Source: an uncultured Gemmatimonadota bacterium
GTDB lineage: Bacteria > Gemmatimonadota > Gemmatimonadetes > Gemmatimonadales > Gemmatimonadaceae
Length of the DNA stretch: 19,735 nucleotides
Assembly: GCA_903894655.1 (NCBI GenBank)
Contig: CAITQY010000648.1
Location: 1-19,735 of the forward strand
Reading direction: 5' to 3'
Made by a program: the position numbers and the translations under genes. The notes beneath the pieces were generated by a model that saw nothing but the letters and a program-made list of their open reading frames with translations, ran no database searches and had not been told where the DNA came from. Shown piece by piece: positions 1 to 6,464 of this stretch (position 1 is its first letter; the number at the start of each line of letters is the position of its first letter).

Positions 1-276
1 GGCTGTCGTCGCCGCTCCTCGACCAGTTGCTTGACGTTTCCTAACGTCGCCTAACGTCGCCTGTCATCGATCGGTGACCGAGCGCTGAGGGTGGAGTGCC
101 GCCGACGGTGCTGACGCGGTATTCCGGATTGCCGGTTCAGCAGGCATCTTGCCTGATATTCCCCCGTCGCTGAACTGCCCCGACACACGGCAATCCCCTT
201 GGGTCCGCAGTTGCGAAAGACCGCGCCGTGATTCTCACCGTGGGATTCGAGGACATCGTCAACCTGCGCGATTGAC
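1..276. other. Non-coding upstream region with a short decamer repeat
   Basis: No convincing gene is visible here. The three plus frames from base 1 close at bases 32-54, so at most the last few codons of a truncated upstream gene could be present, and which frame is right cannot be told. A 10-bp unit ctaacgtcgc occurs twice in tandem at about 41-60, preceded by a related decamer. In the frame of the next gene a stop codon lies at 229-231, which limits that gene's start to the last 45 bases. I see no clear sigma-70 promoter or strong Shine-Dalgarno before the ATG at 277. Confidence 0.4.
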
Positions 277-1983
277 ATGAAACCGAGCACCCTGACGTAC
301 GGCGTCGACGATACACCGCCGCTGTCGGCACTGGCCACGCTGGGGCTGCAGCAACTGCTGATCGGCGCGGCCGGATGGGTGATGATGGCCACCGCGCTGG
401 CGGCCTTTTCGACCTCGGCAGGCGACACGCAGAGCATCCTGCGTATGAGCATGATCGTGACCGGGCTGGGCGCCATCCTGCAGGCCAACCGACGCGGCCC
501 TATCGGCTCTGGCTACCTGTGCCCGCCGATCGTTGCCCCCGCGTTTTTTTCGACCGCCGTTCTCGCCGGTGGCGGGTATGGCCTGCCCACTTTGTTTGGC
601 ATGACCACGTTGGCCGGCGCTCTCGAAGTGGCGTTGGCGAGGCTGCTGCCGCGCATCAGGGCGCTGTTCCCACCCGAGGTGATCGGTGTCGTCATGACGA
701 TGGTGGGCGTCGCTGTCATGCCCGCAGGTTTCCCCAGACTGTTGGCGGACCCGGCCACCCTGAGTGCCGGTGCCGACCAAGGGAATAATGTCGCCGTCGG
801 GTTCATTACCCTGATCACCATGATCGGGTGCACCGCGTGGGGGCGTGGTCTGGTCAAGCTGTTCCCGTTGCTGATCGGCATCTGCGTCGGCGTGGCTGCG
901 GCGGTGGCGCTGGATTGTATCCCCCCCAGCGCGGTGCAGTCGGTCGTGGATCAGCCGTGGATGAGCTGGCCTCACCGGGCCGTTCCCGGCATCGCCGTGG
1001 AATGGTCGCTGCTGCTCCCCTTTACCATCGCGAGCATCGCCACGTCGCTGAAGAACGTCGGTGACCTGACGATGTGCCAGAAAATCAACGACTCGGAATG
1101 GACGCGCACGGACATGGCGTCGGTGAGCCGTGGCGCCACCGCGCAGGGGATCGGCAACATCGTGGCCGGTCTACTGGGGACCGTGAGCCACAACACCTCG
1201 TCCAGTAATATCGGCCTGGCGATTGCCAGCGGCGCGACGAGCCGCACCATCGCCTACAGCTTCGGCCTGCTGATGGTATCTTGCGCCTTCCTCCCCAAGG
1301 TGGCCGCGACGATCACCGCACTGCCGCCCCCCATCACCGGCGCCGCGGTGGTTTACTGTTGTTGCTTCATGATGCTGGCCGGCATCCAGCTGCTGACCTC
1401 TCGACTGCTCGATGCGCGCCGCATCCTGATGGCGGGGTGCGCCTTGGCTTTCGGACTGAGCGGCGGCCTCATGCCGCACCTGTATGCGAACGCACCGCAC
1501 GTCCTCAGGCCCATCCTCAACTCCCCCGTCTCCCTCAGCGCGATCGTGGCGCTCGTCCTGAACTACGTGATGCAATTGGGAAACACCCGCCGCACCCGCC
1601 TCACGCTGCCAGCGGACACGGACAACTACGTGGCCATCCGCGACGGATTGCTGCACTTCGGCGCTTCGGTGGCGGCTCGGAAAGAGACCATCACCATGGC
1701 GACCGAATCGCTACATCACGTGATGGAGTCGCTCACTACGGGGCTCGCGGCCGGGGATGTCACGGTGGATCTCACCTTTGACGAGTACAACTTGGACCTC
1801 GATGTTTCCTACGAGGGGCAGGCCATTGAACTGGTCAAGACGCGACCAGACCGCGACACCCTGCTGAACGATCCGACCGGGCTCGCCAAGCTCACGGGCT
1901 GGCTGCTGGGGCAACGCGCCGAGCGCCTGCGCGTGAGAACGGACGGCAACCGTTGCCACCTGCTGCTGCGGTTGGCGAATTGA
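277..1983 (+). CDS. NCS2/SLC23 nucleobase permease with C-terminal RsbW-like domain
   Basis: A 568-aa inner-membrane protein. Residues about 15-435 form a polytopic core of the xanthine/uracil permease family (NCS2, SLC23), expected to import a purine or pyrimidine by cation symport. The family-typical stretch QGIGNIVAGLLGTVSHNTSS, followed by NIGLA and SR, is clear at about residues 290-315. NCS2 proteins usually end near 430-460 residues; this one carries about 133 extra soluble residues (436-568). That tail has the layout of an RsbW/anti-sigma GHKL ATPase: a helix TESLHHVMESL, strands VTVDLTFDEYNLDLDVSYEG, then GLAKLTGWLL and a final hydrophobic strand. The N-box Asn and the Asp of the DxG motif are not conserved, so ATP binding is doubtful. 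The start is the only ATG after an in-frame stop at 229. It lies just upstream of an RsbU-type phosphatase gene. Substrate is unknown; the permease family is secure, the tail assignment is inference. Confidence 0.85.
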   Translation: MKPSTLTYGVDDTPPLSALATLGLQQLLIGAAGWVMMATALAAFSTSAGDTQSILRMSMIVTGLGAILQANRRGPIGSGYLCPPIVAPAFFSTAVLAGGGYGLPTLFGMTTLAGALEVALARLLPRIRALFPPEVIGVVMTMVGVAVMPAGFPRLLADPATLSAGADQGNNVAVGFITLITMIGCTAWGRGLVKLFPLLIGICVGVAAAVALDCIPPSAVQSVVDQPWMSWPHRAVPGIAVEWSLLLPFTIASIATSLKNVGDLTMCQKINDSEWTRTDMASVSRGATAQGIGNIVAGLLGTVSHNTSSSNIGLAIASGATSRTIAYSFGLLMVSCAFLPKVAATITALPPPITGAAVVYCCCFMMLAGIQLLTSRLLDARRILMAGCALAFGLSGGLMPHLYANAPHVLRPILNSPVSLSAIVALVLNYVMQLGNTRRTRLTLPADTDNYVAIRDGLLHFGASVAARKETITMATESLHHVMESLTTGLAAGDVTVDLTFDEYNLDLDVSYEGQAIELVKTRPDRDTLLNDPTGLAKLTGWLLGQRAERLRVRTDGNRCHLLLRLAN

Positions 1984-1990
1984 AACGGAC

Positions 1991-3460
1991 GTGGCCATGC
2001 TGACGGCACTGGGACGATACCTTCCGGACTGGTTGGTCGAATCGCGACTGTTGGGCAGCTTGAACACGGACGAGCGACGGGAGCTCGTGGAGCGACGATT
2101 TCAGGCAAACCTGTCGATCGCGCCCTATGGTGGCCTGGCCATCATTCTTCTCGTGCCGTTCTTCGCCATCGTCGACTCCGAGCGAGTGGCGGCGGACCTT
2201 TCCCGCGCGGCAACCGTTGGCCTGAGTGACGCGCTGATCGTGGCTAGTCACGTCGTGCTCATCATCAGCGCGCTGCTGGCCTTTGCGCTGAAGCACCGGC
2301 GTGCCGTGGCCAGCCGCCGCGTGGCCGAACGGCTGCTCACGCTGCACATGGTCGGCTTGATGTCGGCACTGCTCGTGCTGGCCATCATCGCCGTCGTCAC
2401 GCGGGGAAAATTCCTGCGCCTGTCGACGCTGCTCGTCGCCACGAACTTTGCGTACATCGTGAAATGGCACTGGCGAGCCCTGATCAATGCCTCTGCCTTC
2501 GTCTTTGGTACGCTGGCGATTTTCTTCTCCGTGCCGGTGGTGAGCGCCTCTCGGCTGTTCAATTTTCAGGAATTCCTGACCCTCGCCGGTCTCTGCGTCA
2601 TCAGCGGCGCCATTGTCCATCGCGATCGGAAAATTGCGTTTCTTGATCAGTATCACGAGTCGTTGCGTCGTGCGAAGCTGCAGGAAGAGATCGACCTCGC
2701 GGCGAAACTGCAGCAGTCACTTCAGCCCAGTCCTTGGCCCGCCACGGATGCCTTTGCCGTACAGGGGATGATGCGCCCCGCCCAAGATATCGGCGGGGAT
2801 TTCTATGACCACTTCACCGTGGAAGACGGGGCCGTCTGCCTCGTCGTCGCGGATGTCTGCGGCAAAGGCATTCATGCCGGACTCTTTGCCATGTCAGCCA
2901 AGAGCGTGCTGCATACCACCTCGCTGCAGCCGGCCCAGGGCGCGACCGCGAACGATCCGGCCAGGATGGTCGGCGCGGCCAACGCGATTCTGCACGAGGG
3001 CAACACGGAGCTGCTCTTCGTGACCGCCGTGTATGCGCGGTACCAACCGGCGACCGGCGCCTTGGCCTTCGTGAATGCCGGCCACGTGCAGCCCCTGCTC
3101 ATACCGCGCTCCGGTGACGTCCGGTGGCTGGACGCCCCCAAGGGTCGGGCGCTTGGCGTTCGCGGACAACAGCGCTACGCGTCTGCGGAGGTCGGCCTGC
3201 AGGCTGGCGACACGGTGTTGTTCATCACGGATGGCATCACCGAGGCGCTGGACGCCAGCTTCCGGGAGTTTGGTCTGGAACGAGTGCGGGCCGCCTTTGA
3301 GAGCGTGCGCTGCGACGGCCCTGCGGAGTGCATTGACCGCCTGCTGGCGGTGGTGGACGCCTTTACCGGCGGCACGGTACAGTCGGATGACATCACCTGC
3401 ATGGCGCTGTGTCACCAGCCCACGCCTCGTACGAGCACATTGGCTGCTCTGTCTCAATGA
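1991..3460 (+). CDS. Membrane-anchored RsbU/SpoIIE-type PP2C serine phosphatase
   Basis: A 489-aa protein, or 487 aa if the ATG at 1997 is used instead of the GTG at 1991. Residues about 45-215 hold roughly six membrane segments. A helical linker (KLQEEIDLAAKLQQSLQPS, about 230-248), typical of the family, leads into a PP2C-type SpoIIE domain at about 250-478. Metal-binding motifs are intact: GGDFYD (268-273), DVCGKG (288-293), ITDGITEAL, and DDIT (466-469). Enzymes of this family dephosphorylate phosphoserine on STAS-domain anti-anti-sigma factors and so work opposite an RsbW-type kinase. The gene begins 7 bp after the permease gene, whose tail resembles RsbW, so the two are probably co-transcribed and functionally linked. 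No STAS partner is encoded in the window. The membrane region is not a recognised sensor domain, so the input signal is unknown. Confidence 0.88.
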   Translation: MAMLTALGRYLPDWLVESRLLGSLNTDERRELVERRFQANLSIAPYGGLAIILLVPFFAIVDSERVAADLSRAATVGLSDALIVASHVVLIISALLAFALKHRRAVASRRVAERLLTLHMVGLMSALLVLAIIAVVTRGKFLRLSTLLVATNFAYIVKWHWRALINASAFVFGTLAIFFSVPVVSASRLFNFQEFLTLAGLCVISGAIVHRDRKIAFLDQYHESLRRAKLQEEIDLAAKLQQSLQPSPWPATDAFAVQGMMRPAQDIGGDFYDHFTVEDGAVCLVVADVCGKGIHAGLFAMSAKSVLHTTSLQPAQGATANDPARMVGAANAILHEGNTELLFVTAVYARYQPATGALAFVNAGHVQPLLIPRSGDVRWLDAPKGRALGVRGQQRYASAEVGLQAGDTVLFITDGITEALDASFREFGLERVRAAFESVRCDGPAECIDRLLAVVDAFTGGTVQSDDITCMALCHQPTPRTSTLAALSQ

Positions 3461-3533
3461 GGTCTGCCCCGAGTACGTCACGTTCCGCGCCGCGGTGGCA
3501 CCCCTTCGCTCCCGTTCTCTGTAAGTTCCCCGC

Positions 3534-5072
3534 GTGAAACTTCCTCACCATTTCGCCGCGGTCGTGATGCTGCTCGTGACCGGCGCGTGCGGGCGTGCAG
3601 GGCGGGGCGTCCCGGTGATCGCGCCGCCCCCCGTCGCGGTCGCGCCTACGCCGATGGCCTCGAGGGTGTCGGCGTCCCTCCTCACCACCGACCGCGCCAC
3701 CCCCGATGAAGTGGTCAGCACGGTCGTGGCCGTGTTCGGCGACAGCGCGGTGCTGCTTCCCGTCGACTCGGCCAGCGCGGCCGACGACCCGATCTGGGAC
3801 ATCGACGTGCGGTCGTACGAAACGCACGATCGCGTCGAGCACTACGTGGGGCTCTTCTCGAACAGCGCAAAGGACGTCTTTCGGGCGCGCCTGTCTCGAG
3901 GCACACGCTACGAGCCGATGATCCGGGCCAAGCTGCGGGCCAGCGGCATGCCCGAAGACCTGACCTATCTCGCGCTCATCGAGAGTGGCTACGATCCGCA
4001 TGCGTACTCGCGCGCGGCGGCGGTGGGCATGTGGCAGTTCATGAGTGGTACCGCCCGCGGCGTCGGGATGCGCGTGGATTGGTGGATGGACGAGCGTCGT
4101 GACCCGGCCCGCTCAACCGACGGCGCGATCCGCTTTCTGCGCGATCTGCAGAAGCAGTTCGGTTCCCTTTATCTGGCCGCGGCGGCCTACAACGGCGGCC
4201 CGGGCCGCGTGGCGCGCGGGCTCACGCGATTTGCCAGTGAGCTCGATGGCGCCGACGGCGAGGATCGCTTTTTTGCGTTGGCCGAGCAGGATTATCTGCG
4301 CGCCGAAACCAAGAACTACGTGCCGCAGATTATTGCGGCCGCGCTGGTGGCCAAGATGCCGACTCGGTACGGGCTCGTGATCGACTCACTGCCGCTGTAT
4401 GGCTACGACTCCGTGCTGGTGGCGCCGGGCACGAGCCTCGGTCATATCGCGGCGGCCAGCGGTGCCACCAAGGCCGAGGTGCGCGATCTCAACTCGGCGG
4501 TGCTCAGGGGCATCACGCCCCCCGACGCCAGCATCTGGGCGCGGGTGCCGGTGGGGCTGGCCGACCGTGCGCGGATGGCGCTGGACAGCCTCCCGGAGGC
4601 GGACCGACTCGGCTACCGCATGGCATCGGTGAGCGGCAGCAGCACCACGCCGGCCGGTTTCGCCGGCCGCCACGGGGTCACGCTCAAGCAGCTGCGCTGG
4701 TTCAATCCCGCGATCAAGACCACCAAGAAGGGGCGATTGGTGGCCGGTCAGTCGCTGCGGATTCCGAGCGCCCTGGCGATCAGCTTCGCCCGCGAGATCC
4801 CGGATCCCGCTATCGAGCGGTACGGCGGTTCGTCGCCCACCACGCTCACGTCGCGCGGCATCCACGTAGTGAAGCGCGGCGAGTCGCTGGGGTCGATCGC
4901 CAAGCGCTACGGCACCACGGTGACCCGGCTCAAGTCACTGAACGGGATCAAGGGTTCCCGCGTGATCGCCGGCCAGACGCTGCGGGTGCGCAGCGGGAGC
5001 AGCGTGGCCAAGAAGTCGACGGCGAAGAAGAAGACGGCGTCCACTAAAAAGAAGACGCCGCCGCAGCGATAG
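3534..5072 (+). CDS. MltD-like membrane-bound lytic murein transglycosylase lipoprotein with LysM domains
   Basis: A 512-aa protein starting with GTG. A lipoprotein signal ends in the lipobox-like LVTGAC with Cys19 as lipidation site. After a Pro/Ala-rich linker, an SLT domain spans about residues 115-235: catalytic Glu150 in LALIESGYDP, then AAAVGMWQFMSGTARG and AAAAYNGGPGRV, all standard for MltD-type enzymes that cleave the MurNAc-GlcNAc bond and leave 1,6-anhydro ends. A diverged LysM-like segment lies at about 362-412 and a clear LysM peptidoglycan-binding domain at 443-488 (HVVKRGESLGSIAKRYG). The last 20 or so residues are rich in Lys, an unusual basic tail. It is separated from the phosphatase gene by 73 bp, so it may have its own promoter. 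A second, unrelated lytic transglycosylase lies 1.4 kb away on the opposite strand. Confidence 0.92.
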   Translation: MKLPHHFAAVVMLLVTGACGRAGRGVPVIAPPPVAVAPTPMASRVSASLLTTDRATPDEVVSTVVAVFGDSAVLLPVDSASAADDPIWDIDVRSYETHDRVEHYVGLFSNSAKDVFRARLSRGTRYEPMIRAKLRASGMPEDLTYLALIESGYDPHAYSRAAAVGMWQFMSGTARGVGMRVDWWMDERRDPARSTDGAIRFLRDLQKQFGSLYLAAAAYNGGPGRVARGLTRFASELDGADGEDRFFALAEQDYLRAETKNYVPQIIAAALVAKMPTRYGLVIDSLPLYGYDSVLVAPGTSLGHIAAASGATKAEVRDLNSAVLRGITPPDASIWARVPVGLADRARMALDSLPEADRLGYRMASVSGSSTTPAGFAGRHGVTLKQLRWFNPAIKTTKKGRLVAGQSLRIPSALAISFAREIPDPAIERYGGSSPTTLTSRGIHVVKRGESLGSIAKRYGTTVTRLKSLNGIKGSRVIAGQTLRVRSGSSVAKKSTAKKKTASTKKKTPPQR

Positions 5073-5127
5073 TCAGACCGAGGGGAGTGACACGAGGCGC
5101 CTCGAGCTCAACGGCGCGCCGCGTCCC

Positions 5128-5265
5128 GCGGGGTAGGGCATAACGTGCAGCCCGCCCGCCCCAGCTGCTAGCGAACGTGGATGGGGCATGTGCTCCCGGT
5201 CTACCAGTTAGACATCCATCCAGACCCGTAGCACGTTGACCCAGAATCGTCAGTGAGGTGCGGCG
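5128..5265. repeat. 138-bp direct repeat, copy 1
   Basis: Bases 5128-5265 match 6140-6277 at an offset of 1012 bp with one difference (T at 5178, C at 6190). On the minus strand the repeat holds the last 21 or so codons of a small peptide gene (tail HLTDDSGSTCYGSGWMSNW and a TAG stop) plus about 73 bp of downstream sequence. In this copy the tail has no in-frame start close by. A short gcagc/gctgc inverted repeat (5 bp, 12-base loop) inside it could form a weak stem. It is the distal end of a tandem duplication that brackets the Hint gene. Confidence 0.95.
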
Positions 5266-5340
5266 ACACGGGGGTGGTCGTCGAGCATGACCAACGGCGT
5301 AGGATGCACGACGTACCGCCCCAGCTACAAGCGCACGTCA
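5201..5340 (-). pseudogene. Detached peptide tail downstream of the Hint gene
   Basis: Directly after the Hint gene stop, the minus strand stays open in the -1 frame up to the TAG at 5203-5201. It reads a Cys-rich stretch (TCACSWGGTSC, then RRWSCSTTTP) followed by HLTDDSGSTCYGSGWMSNW, identical to the C-terminus of the 61-aa peptide encoded at 6213-6398. There is no ATG and no ribosome binding site in frame. Either this is the orphaned 3' end of a duplicated precursor gene, or it was the original C-terminal part of the Hint protein, now separated by an indel. Translation by -1 frameshifting near the stop is conceivable, but no convincing slippery site is visible. Confidence 0.5.
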
Positions 5341-6102
5341 GGGTGCGGTCGCGTCGTCCCCGTCGTCCTCGTGAGATGCCGGCTCGCAGGCGCGGGCAAA
5401 CATCGCCTTGTTGTGCGAGAGCAGGCCGTCGGCCACGTACGTGTGCGCGTCGTCGATTTCCAGCTGCACCACGGGCCCCATCCCGATGGGCGTGATGCGG
5501 GCCACGATGTCGATGGTGTCCCATCCCTGAATGGCCGCGCCCACCGTCATCCCGGAGACGCGGATCCACTGTTGCACATGGGGGGCATCGAGGAGGGCCA
5601 CGCCGGCAATGTGTTCGGAGATGTGGATCCACCCGTTCATCGGCGCTGGGTCATACGCTGCCGGACTGTGCACCTCGGCGGCCGGCGCCAGCAGGAACCG
5701 GTGTGACAGCGACACCACGACAGTGCGCCCGCTTTCGAAGTCGACCCGCGCGCATGGCCGCTGGCGCGGCTCCGCTTGGGCCACCTGATACTGCGCCCAT
5801 TCGTCCCGGTGCTGATGCCGCGTATAGATCCAGTCACCCACGCCGAGGTCACCCGCCCTTCTGGTGTCGCCAGCGGTCGACACGAGAATCGGCGTGTCGG
5901 GATGCACGCATTTGTCATCCGTTTCCCACCCATACCCACGGCAACTTACCCCTACAGCATTGTAGTGCGGAATTTGAACGCCGTGGAGCCAGCAGAGTTC
6001 ATTCCCACCCGCGACCGCCTCCAGCTCTGCATCGGTTAGCGGCACCTCGGTCAGCGGAACTTCGGTTAGCGGCACTTCGTTCGGGGGCAGTTCATCGGAC
6101 AT
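5338..6102 (-). CDS. Double-glycine-leader peptide fused to a Hint (intein-like) self-processing domain
   Basis: A 254-aa protein, start fixed by AGAGG five bases before ATG 6102. Residues 1-33 look like a bacteriocin/RiPP leader ending in LTDAELEAVAGG, with PLTEV repeated. Residues 34-64 are a short core-like segment with Cys37 and Cys54. Residues 65-231 form a Hint domain without endonuclease: block A begins CVHPDTPIL with GDLGVGDWIY; block B is SLSHRFLL (His134, Thr replaced by Ser); the C-terminal blocks are VVQLEIDDAHTYVADG and LLSHN. Hint domains use the first Cys for an N-S acyl shift and the final Asn for cyclisation and cleavage. The residue after HN is Lys, not Cys/Ser/Thr, as in A-type bacterial intein-like domains that cleave more than they splice. 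A 23-aa acidic tail with Cys239 follows. Cleavage of the core, thioester capture or cyclisation are possible outcomes; none is shown. No maturase or exporter is in the window. Confidence 0.8.
   Translation of the reverse strand: MSDELPPNEVPLTEVPLTEVPLTDAELEAVAGGNELCWLHGVQIPHYNAVGVSCRGYGWETDDKCVHPDTPILVSTAGDTRRAGDLGVGDWIYTRHQHRDEWAQYQVAQAEPRQRPCARVDFESGRTVVVSLSHRFLLAPAAEVHSPAAYDPAPMNGWIHISEHIAGVALLDAPHVQQWIRVSGMTVGAAIQGWDTIDIVARITPIGMGPVVQLEIDDAHTYVADGLLSHNKAMFARACEPASHEDDGDDATAP
6034..6078 (-). repeat. Three 15-bp tandem units in the leader-peptide coding sequence
   Basis: Three near-identical 15-bp units at 6064-6078, 6049-6063 and 6034-6048 (minus strand, of the form GARGTNCCGCTRACC) encode EVPLT three times, so the leader reads NEVPLTEVPLTEVPLTDAELEAVAGG. 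The paralogous leader at 6398 lacks them, which explains why this leader is 33 rather than 23 residues long. Replication slippage is the simplest origin. Confidence 0.9.
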
Positions 6103-6104
6103 CA

Positions 6105-6121
6105 GGACCTCTGGGAGGATG
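6105..6121 (-). promoter_or_regulatory. Ribosome binding site and conserved leader of the Hint gene
   Basis: A 17-bp segment identical to 6401-6417 precedes the start codon. On the minus strand it contains AGAGG (6112-6108), five bases before ATG 6102. Conservation before both peptide genes fixes both starts and rules out the longer upstream reading that would begin inside the 138-bp repeat. Confidence 0.8.
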
Positions 6122-6139
6122 GGTATCGGAACGCAGACG

Positions 6140-6277
6140 GCGGGGTAGGGCATAACGTGCAGCCCGCCCGCCCCAGCTGCTAGCGAACGCGGATGGGGCA
6201 TGTGCTCCCGGTCTACCAGTTAGACATCCATCCAGACCCGTAGCACGTTGACCCAGAATCGTCAGTGAGGTGCGGCG
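6140..6277. repeat. 138-bp direct repeat, copy 2
   Basis: This copy matches 5128-5265 in 137 of 138 positions. Here it overlaps the 3' end of the intact 61-aa peptide gene and extends into the 110-bp gap before the Hint gene. The two copies define a 1012-bp duplication unit that holds the Hint gene; the near identity implies recent duplication or gene conversion. Confidence 0.95.
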
Positions 6278-6398
6278 TCGTAGCGCCCGTGTGGATCGGG
6301 CACGCGCTCCCGTCGGGTAGGGGTAGTGATCCTCCGACCACTTTATTCAGCGAAGCATCGGTGATGATTTCGTCGTTCGGGGGCAGTGCATCAGCCAT
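6213..6398 (-). CDS. 61-aa double-glycine-leader precursor-like peptide
   Basis: A small gene with a good Shine-Dalgarno (AGAGG, five bases before ATG 6398). The product has a 23-residue leader beginning MADALPPND and ending NKVVGG, similar to the Hint protein's leader (MSDELPPNE, then VAGG). A 38-residue core follows, rich in Ser, Thr, Gly and Pro, with Cys33 and Cys52 and an aromatic C-terminus (GSGWMSNW). Such leaders direct cleavage after GG by peptidase-containing ABC exporters or recruit RiPP modification enzymes; neither is encoded here. It lies 66 bp after the stop of the transglycosylase gene on the same strand and 110 bp before the Hint gene, so the three could form one transcript. 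I do not recognise a named family. Conserved 5' and 3' flanks shared with the Hint locus support it as a real gene. Confidence 0.7.
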   Translation of the reverse strand: MADALPPNDEIITDASLNKVVGGSLPLPDGSACPIHTGATTPHLTDDSGSTCYGSGWMSNW

Positions 6399-6400
6399 TC

Positions 6401-6417
6401 GGACCTCTGGGAGGATG
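6401..6417 (-). promoter_or_regulatory. Ribosome binding site and conserved leader of the 61-aa peptide gene
   Basis: Identical over 17 bp to 6105-6121. AGAGG (6408-6404 on the minus strand) lies five bases before ATG 6398. Confidence 0.75.
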
Positions 6418-6464
6418 ATGCATCGGACGGGCCAATTTGCATCTCACGTCACTACACGTTCGCC

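Noticed and set aside
41..60. Start of a CRISPR or longer tandem array
   Set aside because: Only two exact decamers and one degenerate relative are present, with no spacers or further copies.
5094..5103. Palindrome GAGGCGCCTC after the MltD-like gene as terminator or operator
   Set aside because: A 10-bp palindrome without a loop or U-tract is easily found by chance in GC-rich DNA.
5338..6102. A conventional splicing intein interrupting a housekeeping protein
   Set aside because: The flanks are a short leader/core and a short acidic tail, not an enzyme, and the +1 residue after HN is Lys, so normal splicing of a host protein is not supported.
6103..6201. Extended N-terminus for the Hint protein starting at 6201
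   Set aside because: The extension lies in the 138-bp repeat and intergenic leader; ATG 6102 has a conserved AGAGG at proper spacing and gives a canonical leader peptide.
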